The notes: generated by a model not told the origin, from the letters alone. A stretch of DNA of 64,000 bases from Mycobacterium parmense (GCF_010730575.1 NZ_AP022614.1:5084001-5148000); one strand, 5' to 3'; shown: positions 45,231 through 53,802, numbered from the stretch's first letter. A program made the numbers and translations.

Positions 45231-45927
45231 CTTGCCCTTCCGGTTCGCAAGGCCCTCGGTCTCGGTATTTCAAAGGCTCACCTGCCCACGTCAGCGCCCT
45301 TTCGAGCCCAGCCACCACGCTGGTATCCGACCGGTTCCCCATGATCGCCGCCCAGGAGGAGCGGCGGCACCACGACCACAGGTCCCGCTGCCTTTCGGCC
45401 ATCGGCATTCGCTTCTTGAGCATCCTGTTCCCGCCGAGGGATTCCGCCCCTCTCACGATCGGCCTACCGGCCCGAAGGCCGGACCCGACGGGGTTTCCAC
45501 GTTCCGCGCATACGAGATACGGCCGGGGAGGGCGCCCTCTATACCCCGAGACCAGCGGTGTTCGCACGACCGGCCTGTGGCCTCCGGTCGCCGCTTGCCG
45601 CCACTGCCAGCGGCCGGGTCCTATCACCCGGGTTCTCAACCCGTCTTCCCGGGCTTCAAATAACGAGGCGTCATCAAGGGTTCATTCGCATTCGCCCGTC
45701 CGGCCTTCCCTCGCCCGGTCGTTCCCCCAGACGGAACGGGGGCCCTTGGGCTTCTTCCCTGAGCTTCGCACGCCCACGGGCAGGACCCGTCGACGCACGT
45801 CAGGGCGGGGATCGGTCACGAACACCAACCGAGAACTACGCGACCGGCATCGCCGACCTCCACTCCACGAGCTCACTCACATGCGCGACATCGCGTCGCA
45901 CCCACAGACCTCCGATCTTGTTAACAG

Positions 45928-47172
45928 TCAAGCGGCGGCTCGTGTGGGGTGCGTCGGGGGTGGTCGGTATGCCTTGATTGGGTCGTAGGTTTGGCTGGTT
46001 TGCAGGCAGTGGTAGAGCTGGCCGAGCATGCGGTTGTAGAGGTGGCGCAGGGCTGCGGGGTGGCGGTCGCCGTGGTCGCGGCGTGTCAGGTAGTGAGCGC
46101 GGGTGGGTCCTTCGCAGCCGGCCGCGATGAACGCCCAGACGAATCCGACGGCGGCAAGTCGGTTGTTCTTCACGTGCCGGTGAGTGATGCGGATGCTGGG
46201 CCCAGAGGCTTTGGTGACGGGCGCCGACCCGGCGAACGCCTTCAATGCTCGGGCGTCGGCGAATCGTGTTCGGTCGTCGCCGATTTCGGCGAGCAGGCGG
46301 GCACCGGTAAGGTCGCCGACCCCCACAAATGAGGTGATGATCCTGTGGTCGGCGTGCTGGGCAAAGGTGGCGGCGGTGGCCTCGCCCAGCCGGTCGACGT
46401 TGGCGCACTCAGCGTCGAGGGTGGCCAGCAATGCGACTGCTTGGATACCGAAGGCGTCTTCGACCGGGGCGGGGTGTCGCAGCTGCGGCAGCCGCAGCTG
46501 CTGGTGGATTGTCGCCGCGAGCGTGGTCAGGCCGCGTTGGCGTCCGGCGCGGCGCAGGGCGGCGGTGATCTGCGGCTTTGACAGCCGCGCCGCCTTGGCC
46601 GGGGTGGCAGCGATGGCGAGCACCGCACGAGCTTCGGGTGCGGTGATTCCGCCGGGACGGTCGGCGAAGGCGTGCAGGAAACCCGGGAAATATTCCCGCA
46701 GCAGCGACCGCAGTTCGTTGCCGGCCCGGTTACGCCGCCAGGTGGCGTCCTGGTGGGCACGGGCCAGCACGGTGATCGATTGCGCCAGTTCGGTGTCGGC
46801 GGGTAACCGACGATGCTGGTCGATGTCGGTACGCAGGATGTTGGCCAGCGTGACCGCATCGCCGTGGTCAGACTTCTTGCCCGACATCGACGTCCGTTCC
46901 CGATAGCGGGCCACCGACATCGGGTTGATCGGGTAGATCGGTCGACCGCTGGCCCGCAACACGGCGACCAGCAACCCGCGCGGGGTCTCGATCGCGACCG
47001 GGATCGGATCCTCAGGGTCGTCGTCGGCATCGGCCAGCATGGCGGTCAGTTCGGCGAATCCGGCGACCGACTCGGGGATGCGCCGTCTGGCGACCAGCCG
47101 ACCGTCGGCATCCACCAGCGCGACGTCATGATGATCCTGGGCCCAGTCGATCCCACACGTGACCATGGACAA
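45928..47172 (-). CDS. IS110-family transposase
   Basis: The 414-residue protein begins MSMVTCGIDWAQDHHDVALV, where the Asp of the DEDD (RuvC-like) site sits, and has the block SMSGKKSDHGDAVTLANILR, a helical linker, and the C-terminal Tnp-20 domain with SFVGVGDLTGARLLAEIGDD and the serine region KAFAGSAPVTKASG. IS110 enzymes act with a bridge RNA encoded in the element. The frame is intact, so the element may be functional. The group II intron lies 27 bases beyond the stop, on the same strand. Confidence 0.9.
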   Translation of the reverse strand: MSMVTCGIDWAQDHHDVALVDADGRLVARRRIPESVAGFAELTAMLADADDDPEDPIPVAIETPRGLLVAVLRASGRPIYPINPMSVARYRERTSMSGKKSDHGDAVTLANILRTDIDQHRRLPADTELAQSITVLARAHQDATWRRNRAGNELRSLLREYFPGFLHAFADRPGGITAPEARAVLAIAATPAKAARLSKPQITAALRRAGRQRGLTTLAATIHQQLRLPQLRHPAPVEDAFGIQAVALLATLDAECANVDRLGEATAATFAQHADHRIITSFVGVGDLTGARLLAEIGDDRTRFADARALKAFAGSAPVTKASGPSIRITHRHVKNNRLAAVGFVWAFIAAGCEGPTRAHYLTRRDHGDRHPAALRHLYNRMLGQLYHCLQTSQTYDPIKAYRPPPTHPTRAAA

Positions 47173-47498
47173 ATTTACCTCCTTGGTTGTCGAAATGTGT
47201 TGGGTGCGTGACCCTTTGTGAGAACGCGCGGCGCCCTAATAGCAAGGCTCTGATGGCCTGACCTCCGATTGAGCCGTTCGCGACCCCAGCAACCCGCACG
47301 ACCCCCAGTCTTTGTCAGAGCTCAACGGCTCCCCGTCGATGAGGTGTCGATCGTGCAGGCGGGCTCGAACCACGTTCCCCACCCCAACCCCTTCCGAGGA
47401 GCAGCCGGTCACGACACGCCGACCTCGCCGTTCTCCCGGCAGGTCTAGCCGACCCCGGTATCGGTCAGGCGTTCCGTCGACACTCGCTGGCCGACCGC
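47173..47498 (-). other. Non-coding region upstream of the IS110 transposase
   Basis: These 326 bases have no supported gene. In IS110-group elements the stretch between the left end and the transposase start encodes the bridge RNA, so part of this region, next to the start codon at 47172, is the place to look for it. The outer end of the element could not be fixed. Confidence 0.35.
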
Positions 47499-47539
47499 TC
47501 ACTCGGAAGGTCGCAGAGCAGCCGGCGTTCCCGCCTGTG

Positions 47540-47867
47540 GAAGGGGGTCTAGCCCCGAGTTCTGATCAGGAATCGTCCAGTGCCCTACAAAGCTATTAGG
47601 TTCCTGATCATTGCTCCACCGCAGCGCCGTCGGGCGGGTATCACGCTGTCTGGCCAGGCGGTCAAATTCGAGGACCAGGTCCTCGCCGGTGATGCCGCGC
47701 GCCACCCGACCGTCGACGCATTTGCGGGTGTGTTCGTCGATGATCGAGACGATCTTTGATCTGGCGGCGGTCAGTGGTGCCATCGAAATGGAAGTCAACA
47801 GCCACACCCGCTTCAGGCGCATCTGCGTACCCCGGGCATGGCGCTTTCTGCGCCCGCGTCTCCCCAA
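47540..47867 (-). pseudogene. IS3-type transposase (OrfB) fragment
   Basis: On the minus strand two frames give part of an integrase core: GVAVDFHFDGTTDRR (first catalytic Asp), then SKIVSIIDEHTRKCVDGRVA and RGITGEDLVLEFDRLARQRD. The usual second motif (DNGPEF) is degraded to SNDQEPNSF. The fragment has neither end of the element. Confidence 0.75.
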
Positions 47868-47911
47868 GCGAGCGAGCGGGACATTTGACTTGTAGCACCA
47901 CGTCTACACCC

Positions 47912-47926
47912 GATACTATCGGTATC
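47912..47926. promoter_or_regulatory. GATACTATC-type palindrome before the metal-dependent hydrolase
   Basis: GATAC-TATCG-GTATC is an inverted repeat 34 bases before the hydrolase start. It matches the motif before the esterase at 10628 (GATACTATCTGTAT) at 13 of 14 bases. Confidence 0.55.
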
Positions 47927-47959
47927 CGAAACTGGATGTTCGAGGAAGGGCAGCCTGTC

Positions 47960-48850
47960 ATGGTCGACGGAGACATAGGACAAGGGGCAGTGACCACTGC
48001 AAGTGCGGCAAGTGTGGGGTCTCGGTATCCGAGAACCCGGCGGATACGTTTCCCCTTTGGCGAGGGCAGCAAGTATTTCTTCGATGACGACATCATCTTC
48101 AGCCACCTGTGGGCGAACTTGTCGGGGTCGTTCCCGCCGGGGGAGGAGTTGTTCATTCGGTCGGTGCGCCGGTTTGCCGATGAGATCGCCGATCCTGGGT
48201 TGAAGAAGCGGGTGGCCGGGTTTATCGGTCAGGAATCGGTGCATGGCCAGCAGCATCGGGCGCTCAATGACAAGCTCGTTGACATGGGGTATCCGATTGG
48301 GTGGTGGGATTCCGAAAAGTTTGTTGATTGGGTGAAACGCATCGAGGAGGTGCTGCCGGCCCGGATTCCGCTGGCGGTGACAGCAGCCGCAGAACACTTC
48401 ACCGCGATACTTGCTGAGCGGCTGCTCGGCGATGAGGACTTCCGGGCGATCCCGGGTGATGCGGAGGTGTGGAATCTCCTGAAGTGGCATGCGCTGGAGG
48501 AACTTGAGCACAAGTCGGTTGCCTTTGACGTATTCCGCTCGGTGGGGGGTACCGAGCGGGTGCGTCGACGTGTGATGGCGGTAATGATCCCCCTTCTGCT
48601 CCTCCTCATGAGTGGCACGCTGGCGTATTCGGTGGCGCGGGATCCCGAAGCGTGCCGTCAGCCAGTGCGACTGGTGCGTGAGACCTATCGGGTCTACCGC
48701 GGTCCGATATTTCGGGGTTTGATCCCAGAGCTCAGGCAATACTTGCGACCGGGATTTCATCCCGACGACATCGACACCAACGCGTTGCTCGAGCAATGGC
48801 AGGAGGAACTCTTCGGCACCAAGGGGGCCCTGGTCGGCTACCTGAAGTGA
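47960..48850 (+). CDS. Predicted metal-dependent hydrolase (PF10118-like)
   Basis: From the ATG at 47960, with GGAAGGG upstream (an ATG at 47936 is possible), the product is 296 residues. Repeated Glu/His motifs point to a di-metal helical-bundle fold: GFIGQESVHGQQHRALND, VTAAAEHFTAILAERLL and KWHALEELEHKSVAFDVFRS. A hydrophobic helix (MAVMIPLLLLLMSGTLAYSV) follows. The family is annotated as metal-dependent hydrolase, but true activity is not known. It is followed after 46 bases by a flavin monooxygenase in the same direction. A near-identical 5' fragment is found at 61.0-61.4 kb. Confidence 0.85.
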   Translation: MVDGDIGQGAVTTASAASVGSRYPRTRRIRFPFGEGSKYFFDDDIIFSHLWANLSGSFPPGEELFIRSVRRFADEIADPGLKKRVAGFIGQESVHGQQHRALNDKLVDMGYPIGWWDSEKFVDWVKRIEEVLPARIPLAVTAAAEHFTAILAERLLGDEDFRAIPGDAEVWNLLKWHALEELEHKSVAFDVFRSVGGTERVRRRVMAVMIPLLLLLMSGTLAYSVARDPEACRQPVRLVRETYRVYRGPIFRGLIPELRQYLRPGFHPDDIDTNALLEQWQEELFGTKGALVGYLK

Positions 48851-48896
48851 ACCGAATTTCACCGAGACCGTCGCCAAGAAGGGAGCAAGCAGTTTT

Positions 48897-50462
48897 ATGT
48901 CCGAATCCTTTGACGTTGTGATTGTGGGTGCGGGTATTTCCGGTATCAGCGCTGCCTGGCATCTGCAGGAGCGCTGTCCCAACAAGAGTTATGTAGTTCT
49001 AGAGCGCAGAGCTGATCTGGGTGGTACATGGGACCTGTTCAAGTATCCGGGCATCCGATCGGACTCCGACATGTGCACCTTCGGGTTCCGTTTCAAGCCG
49101 TGGCACTCGCCGCGCTTTACCGTTGATGGCGCCACGATCAAGGATTATCTCTGGGAAGCTGCCGCCGAGAGCGGCATCGACAACCACATCCGGTTTGGTA
49201 GCCAGGTATTGTCTGCGGACTGGTCGGACGCCGACAGGCGCTGGACGATCAAGGTGGCTGGGGACCGCCAAAAGACGACCGAGATCACGGCCGCGTTCCT
49301 GTTTGCGTGCAGCGGCTACTACGACTACGACCAGGGGTATCGTCCAGAATTCCGGGGCGAGAAGGATTTCGAAGGAATTATTGTTCACCCGCAGAACTGG
49401 CCCGAAGACCTCGATTATGCGGGTAAGAACGTCATCGTCATCGGCAGCGGTGCTACCGCAGTGACCCTTATTCCGTCCCTCGTGGATTCAGGCGCTGGCC
49501 AGGTAACGATGCTGCAGCGTTCACCGACTTACATCGGATCGCTGCCAAACATCGACCCCATTGCCGTGCAGCTCATCAAGTGGTTACCGACAAGGAGCGC
49601 GGACTTCGTCAACCGCTGGAAGAACATCCTGTTAGCTGTGGCGCAGTACAGACTGGCGCGTCGCTTTCCCCGTTCCATGCGAAAAGCGCTGATCGCTTGG
49701 GCTAAGCACCAGCTGCCCGCAGGCTATGACGTGGATAAGCATTTCGGGCCGAAGTACAACCCGTGGGATGAACGGATATGCCTGGCCCCTAACGGCGACC
49801 TTTTTAAGGCCATTCGGGACGGCAAGGCCGATGTAGTCACCGATACTATCGACCACATCACCAGGACCGGGATCAAGCTTTCCTCGGGTCAGGAGTTGAC
49901 GGCCGACATCATTGTCGCCGCGACCGGTTTGAACATGCGGCTGTTCGGCGGCGCCAAGATTACCCGTAACGGCCAGGTCGTCGACGTCGCGAAGTCGATG
50001 ACCTATAAGGCCATGATGCTATCCGACGTCCCGAGCATGGCGTTCACTATCGGTTACATCAACGCGTCCTGGACACTGAAAGCAGACCTGGTGTCTGAAT
50101 ACGTCTGTCGCTTACTCAACTACATGGATGCGCACGGCTACGACACCGTCGTAGCTCCCCACCCTGGCGAGGATGTCGAGGAACTGCCGTTCACGGATTT
50201 TGCGCCCGGCTACTTCCAACGCGCGATGGATCAACTCCCTAAGTCTGGATCCCGCGGTCCATGGAAAGCAAAGCAGAATTACCTCTTCGATGTCCGTCAA
50301 ATACGCCGCGGCAAGATCGATGACGGTCTGCGCTTCACGACCAAAGCATCCCGGCCGGCAACTCTGCCGGCCTCGACATCACACCAAAGCACTTCCGAAA
50401 TGGCTTCTGGCTCAAACCGAGGAAACGGTGAGCACCGCACAAATCCGCTCATCGCCGGATAA
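48897..50462 (+). CDS. Flavin monooxygenase, EthA/MymA-like
   Basis: The 521-residue product has the FAD motif GAGISG (11-16), GGTWDLFKYPGIRSDSDMCT, the Baeyer-Villiger-type segment FEGIIVHPQNWPE (158-170), the NADPH motif GSGATA (183-188) and the ATGLNMRLFGG and YINASWTLKADLVSEYVCRL blocks of the EthA/MymA group. Such enzymes oxidise ketones and thioamides. A ribosome site GGGAGCAAG lies before the ATG. The last 40 residues (after LRFTTKASR) are low-complexity and run up to an IS3-type end at 50467, so the native C-terminus may have been altered. A decayed paralogue is at 40875-41896. Confidence 0.92.
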   Translation: MSESFDVVIVGAGISGISAAWHLQERCPNKSYVVLERRADLGGTWDLFKYPGIRSDSDMCTFGFRFKPWHSPRFTVDGATIKDYLWEAAAESGIDNHIRFGSQVLSADWSDADRRWTIKVAGDRQKTTEITAAFLFACSGYYDYDQGYRPEFRGEKDFEGIIVHPQNWPEDLDYAGKNVIVIGSGATAVTLIPSLVDSGAGQVTMLQRSPTYIGSLPNIDPIAVQLIKWLPTRSADFVNRWKNILLAVAQYRLARRFPRSMRKALIAWAKHQLPAGYDVDKHFGPKYNPWDERICLAPNGDLFKAIRDGKADVVTDTIDHITRTGIKLSSGQELTADIIVAATGLNMRLFGGAKITRNGQVVDVAKSMTYKAMMLSDVPSMAFTIGYINASWTLKADLVSEYVCRLLNYMDAHGYDTVVAPHPGEDVEELPFTDFAPGYFQRAMDQLPKSGSRGPWKAKQNYLFDVRQIRRGKIDDGLRFTTKASRPATLPASTSHQSTSEMASGSNRGNGEHRTNPLIAG

Positions 50463-50466
50463 TCCA

Positions 50467-50665
50467 ACGGGGACTGTCTCGGTGAGTCCGGAGACTTTCT
50501 GATGTGAGAGCTCAGCTGGCGGCTGCTCTCTCGCGTTGAGCGTAATAGGCGGCCTCGAGTTCGGCTGGCGGAACATCGCCGCAGTATTCATACAGGCGGC
50601 GGTGGTTGAACCAGTCGATCCGCCGTGCGGTGGCCAGCTCGTTCGACCACCACGCCTCCACCTGA
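50467..50665 (-). pseudogene. IS3-type OrfB C-terminal remnant with element end
   Basis: On the minus strand the segment encodes the OrfB tail (TARRIDWFNHRRLYEYCGDV then PPAELEAAYYAQRE) and the element end with GAAAGTCTCCGGACTCACCG. The same tail and end occur at 60.2-60.5 kb. Only the last part of the element remains. Confidence 0.75.
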
Positions 50666-50850
50666 GGGGCTGTTGGCGCAGATGACCAAGGCGGTGCTCC
50701 AACGCGCTTTGGATGTCGAGATCGCTGATCACCTGGGCTATGAGTACGGCGATCCGGCTGGTTATGGCTCGGGCAACTCCCGCAACGGGCGCGGCCGCAA
50801 AACCGTGCTCACCACGGCCGGAGCGGTCGACCCGACTTTATCAAACTAGC
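50660..50850 (+). pseudogene. IS256-type transposase N-terminal fragment
   Basis: The plus strand encodes LLAQMTKAVLQRALDVEIAD then HLGYEYGDPAGYGSGNSRNG and RGRKTVLTTAGAV, the N-terminal region of a Mutator-type transposase that is different from the copies at 25.6, 41.9 and 57.1 kb. It stops after about 60 residues. Confidence 0.75.
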
Positions 50851-51200
50851 TTCTCGGGCGCGCTTCGCTCTCACCGTGGTGATCGAAAATTCCGCGAGCC
50901 AGTTGCGGTTCCGAACGGGGCCTGCGCTGGGTTCAGCGTCCAGGCGGCCGACGGTTCATGCTGGAAGGTGTTTCGGTTGACCCCGGTTGCACTATGTTGC
51001 CTGTGAGCCCGCAAATTAGCCTGAGGGTGGAGAGCCCCCCATCCACGGGGACCGTGGAATGTTGCCGTCGAGCACGAGTGTCAGAATTCTGTTTCATCCC
51101 GCTCTCCTGTCAACGGCGACACGGGGTCAGTTTTCAGACGACGCCGACATCTCCCCGGAACACGCCCCTTTGTCAATCCTGTTGGGAGGCGGTGAGTTCG
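50851..51200. other. Non-coding region before the second IS110 copy
   Basis: These 350 bases hold no gene. The part next to the IS110 transposase start would carry the bridge RNA region of that element, and it is interrupted by a 42-bp mini-element at 51107-51148. Confidence 0.4.
51107..51148. mobile_element. 42-bp TIR-only mini-element
   Basis: The left end is TGTCAACGGCGACACGGGGT and the right end, read inward, is TGTCGGCGTCGTCTGAAAAC. It has the same TGTC...GACA outline and the AAAACTGA core as the 67-68 bp elements but is shorter. It is flanked by the direct repeat TCTCC (51102-51106 and 51149-51153). Confidence 0.7.
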
Positions 51201-52080
51201 ATGGATGTGGTGCACCCGCGGTGCGCGGGAATCGATTGCTCGAAGAAAGACGCGAAGGTCTGTGTGCGGATTCAGGGCCATGGACGCAGAGGAGCGTCGT
51301 CGACAGTGACGACATGGGGTGCCATGACATCACAGATCCTGGCGTTGCGTGAGCATCTTATCGCGCAGAAGGTCACGTGTGTGGTGATCGAGTCCACCAG
51401 CGACTACTGGAAACCGTTCTACTACCTGCTCGACGATGAGCTGAACATGATGCTGATCAATGCGTCGCGGGTGCGCAATGTGCCCGGCCGCAAGACCGAT
51501 GTGTCTGATGCTGCGTGGCTGGCCGATCTCGGGGCTCACGGGCTGGTGACGGCGTCGTTGGTGCCGCCGCCGCCGATTCGTGTCGGCGGCAAGTGAATAC
51601 TGACCAGTGCTTGCCGACTCCTGATCAGTTTTCGATTGCCGTTGACAATTCGCGCGCTGCGGGATCTGACCCACGCACGCACGCACATCACCCGGGAATG
51701 CTCGCGCGAGGTAATGCGGTTGGAGAAGCTGCTCGAAGACGCCGGGATCAAACTCACCTCGGTGGCCACCGACATCACCGGAGTGTCCGGACGAGCGATG
51801 CTCGAGGCGCTGATCGCCGGCCAGAACGATCCAGCCATGATTGCCGATCTGGCCAAGCGGACGCTGCGCCGCAAGATCCCGGCGTTGACCGAGGCGTTGA
51901 TCGGCCGGTTCAGTGAGCATCACGCGTTTATGTCCCGGTTGTTCCTTGACCGCATCGATGCTCACACCGCCGATATCGGTCGCCTCGATGAGCGCATCGA
52001 GGAAGCGATGGCGCCCTTTCGCCTCACCCGGGAACTGCTGATGAGCATTCCGGGATTCTCCGGCAAGACTGCCGAGGTGT
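51201..52080 (+). pseudogene. IS110-family transposase broken by a mini-element and truncated
   Basis: The ATG at 51201 has GGGAGG upstream and begins MDVVHPRCAGIDCSKKDAKV. The DEDD domain continues with VVIESTSDYWKPFYYLLDDE and NVPGRKTDVSDAAWLADLGA to PPPPI. A 67-bp mini-element (51581-51647) then brings an in-frame TGA; removing it with one 5-bp repeat restores PPIRALRDLTHARTHIT in frame. The rest runs through TSVATDITGVSGRAMLEALI to IPGFSGKTAEV, where the IS3 element at 52081 cuts off the C-terminal domain. Confidence 0.88.
51581..51647. mobile_element. 67-bp TIR-only mini-element (copy 2)
   Basis: It differs from the 68-bp copy at 18665-18732 at only about three positions, all in the central spacer. 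Ends are TGTCGGCGGCAAGTGAATAC and, inward from the right, TGTCAACGGCAATCGAAAAC. The flanking direct repeat is ATTCG (51576-51580 and 51648-51652), unlike that of the other copy, which shows independent insertion. Confidence 0.87.
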
Positions 52081-52133
52081 GAATCGCCCTGGAAATCCCG
52101 GAGGCTCCTGACCTTGGAAACGAGGATGCAGGT

Positions 52134-52478
52134 ATGCCGAAGGAACAGTCGTCTGGGAAGCCCACGGCGCGTCGTTACAGCCCGGAGGAGAAGGCCGCTG
52201 CAGTGCGGATGGTGCGGGCACTGCGTGCCGAGTTGGGCACCGAGCAGGGAACGGTGTCACGGGTAGCCCGCCAGCTCGGCTACGGGGTCGAGTCGGTGCG
52301 CTCCTGGGTGCGTCAGGCCGATATCGACGACGGGTATGCACCTGGGGTGTCCACTGCGGAGTCACAGCGGGTCAAAGAGCTCGAGCAAGAGATACGAGAA
52401 CTGAAGCGGGCCAACGAGATTCTGAAACGAGCGGCCAGTTTCTTCGGCGCGGAGCTCGACCGCCAACACAAGAAGTAG
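52134..52478 (+). CDS. IS3-family OrfA
   Basis: The 114-residue protein has a helix-turn-helix (ARRYSPEEKAAAVRMVRALR, then VSRVARQLGYGVESVRSWVR) and a C-terminal leucine zipper (RVKELEQEIRELKRANEILK). OrfA binds the element ends and, by a -1 ribosomal frameshift, is fused to OrfB to form the transposase. Confidence 0.93.
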   Translation: MPKEQSSGKPTARRYSPEEKAAAVRMVRALRAELGTEQGTVSRVARQLGYGVESVRSWVRQADIDDGYAPGVSTAESQRVKELEQEIRELKRANEILKRAASFFGAELDRQHKK

Positions 52479-52549
52479 TCGACTTCATCGACACCCACCG
52501 TGGGGAATTCGGGGTCGAGCCCATCTGCACCGTCCTGCGCACCGCAGGG

Positions 52550-53392
52550 GTGTCGGTGGCCCCGAGTACTTACTACGACACCAAGGCACGGCCGCTGTCG
52601 GCACGGGCCCGTCGAGACGCCGAGCTGGCGCCCGCCCTGGTGGCGCTGTGGGACAACTACCGGGTCTACGGCGCCCGCAAGCTGTGGAAAGCCGCCCGCC
52701 GTGCCGGCCACGACGTCGGGCGAGACCAGGTCGCCCGACTGATGCGCGCAGCCGGCATCCAAGGAGCGCGGCGCGGCAAACGGGTCCGCACCACCAAACC
52801 CGACCTGACAGCGCCTCGCCACCCCGATCTGGTCAAGCGGAAGTTCACGGCGACTACGCCGAACCAACTGTGGGTCACGGATCTAACATTCGTGCCGACC
52901 TGGGCTGGGGTGGCGTATGTGTGCTTCATCGTCGATGCCTACTCCCGGATGATCGTGGGCTGGCGGGTGGCCTCCCACATGCGCACAACCATGGTGCTCG
53001 ACGCGATCGAGATGGCCCGCTGGTCACGTGGAAACACATTGCCGGGCTTGACATGTCACTCCGATGCCGGGTCCCAGTTCACTTCCATCCGCTACGGTGA
53101 ACGTCTCGCCGAGGTCGGTGCGGTGCCCTCGATCGGCACCATCGGGGACAGCTACGACAACGCTCTGGCCGAGACCGTCAACGGTTACTACAAGGCCGAG
53201 CTGATCTACGGGCCGGCTCACACCGGGCCCTGGAAGACCGTCGAGGACGTCGAGCTGGCGACCCTGGCCTGGGTGTACTGGCACAACACCAGCCGCCTAC
53301 ACAGCTACCTCGCCGACGTTCCTCCGACCGAGTTCGAAGCCACCTTCTACGATGCACAACGGACCGACCAACCCCTGATCGGAATCCAATAA
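52550..53392 (+). CDS. IS3-family OrfB (DDE transposase)
   Basis: The open frame extends upstream of 52550 into the end of orfA (VDFIDTHRGEFGVEPICTVL), consistent with expression by -1 frameshifting rather than from its own start. The DDE residues are visible in WVTDLTFVPTWAGVAYVCFI, LTCHSDAGSQFTSIRYGERL and DNALAETVNGYYKAELI. The C-terminus ends TFYDAQRTDQPLIGIQ. No damage is seen, so the enzyme could be active. Confidence 0.93.
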   Translation: MSVAPSTYYDTKARPLSARARRDAELAPALVALWDNYRVYGARKLWKAARRAGHDVGRDQVARLMRAAGIQGARRGKRVRTTKPDLTAPRHPDLVKRKFTATTPNQLWVTDLTFVPTWAGVAYVCFIVDAYSRMIVGWRVASHMRTTMVLDAIEMARWSRGNTLPGLTCHSDAGSQFTSIRYGERLAEVGAVPSIGTIGDSYDNALAETVNGYYKAELIYGPAHTGPWKTVEDVELATLAWVYWHNTSRLHSYLADVPPTEFEATFYDAQRTDQPLIGIQ

Positions 53393-53424
53393 CCCGAGCC
53401 TCCGACAGAACCAGGGCGATTCAT

Positions 53425-53519
53425 CACGCAGCTCCGGCGGATACCTCCTCAATGAACCACCTGACATGACTCCAACCTTCCCAAGAAGTGGAGTCTCCGG
53501 ACATGCCGGGGCGATTCAG
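53425..53519 (-). pseudogene. 5' end remnant of a second IS3-type element
   Basis: On the minus strand the fragment has the end TGAATCGCCCCGGCATGTCC and then the first codons of orfA (MSGGSLRRYPPELR). The matching, longer version starts at 57998. Only the first 95 bases remain. Confidence 0.75.
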
Positions 53520-53585
53520 TGTGGAGCTCTTAAAGGCCATGGCCTGCATTCCAGACGGTCGCGACGAACGCTATAGTTATTGGCC

Positions 53586-53798
53586 ATGAGATTAGATTCG
53601 ATTCGCCGTTCGGGCGTTGTAGTGCTTGTCTTGGCCACGGCCTCGGTAGCAATGGTCGTGGAGGCGCTGGGGTGGCGCCGTTACCTTGTGCTGGGCACGG
53701 CCACACTAGCACTTGTCGTCAAGGCGGCGGGAGGGCGGCGTCGCCTCGGCGTCCGGCGCAGTCTGGGAAGAAAAGGCAAACGAACGGTCGCGTCCTAA
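53586..53798 (+). CDS. Small hydrophobic protein, unknown, possibly not expressed
   Basis: The frame encodes about 70 residues beginning MRLDSIRRSGVVVLVLATAS, with two hydrophobic stretches (about 11-25 and 35-46) and a basic tail. There is no clear ribosome-binding site and no family is recognised. It lies between two insertion sequences and may be a fragment of a membrane protein gene. Confidence 0.3.
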   Translation: MRLDSIRRSGVVVLVLATASVAMVVEALGWRRYLVLGTATLALVVKAAGGRRRLGVRRSLGRKGKRTVAS

Positions 53799-53802
53799 AG
53801 CC

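Larger units (their letters stand above)
43354..45901 (-). mobile_element. Group II intron
   Basis: On the minus strand the intron begins at 45901 with GTGCGACGCGATGTCGCGCA (the GUGYG start of group II introns), contains about 670 bases of structured domain I-IV sequence, the reverse transcriptase gene at 45230-43428, then domains V and VI, and ends at 43354 with CCTACCCGAC, giving the expected AY end. The total is 2548 bp. All landmarks are present in order, so it may be active. The 5' exon ends GGAGGTCTGTGG, just beyond the IS110-type transposase stop; the 3' exon begins ATGAGCCTCGG. Confidence 0.85.
52081..53423 (+). mobile_element. IS3-family element, complete
   Basis: The 1343-bp element starts TGAATCGCCCTGGAAATCCC and ends, read inward, TGAATCGCCCTGGTTCTGTC, with CGGAGGCTC matched inside both ends. 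It carries intact orfA and orfB in the usual arrangement with orfB in the -1 frame. No 3-4 bp target duplication is visible (GTG on the left, TCA on the right), so one flank has probably been rearranged since insertion. Confidence 0.9.

Noticed and set aside
47813..48985. 390-codon open frame on the minus strand
   Set aside because: Antisense to the metal-dependent hydrolase and to the start of the monooxygenase, both of which have clear family motifs.
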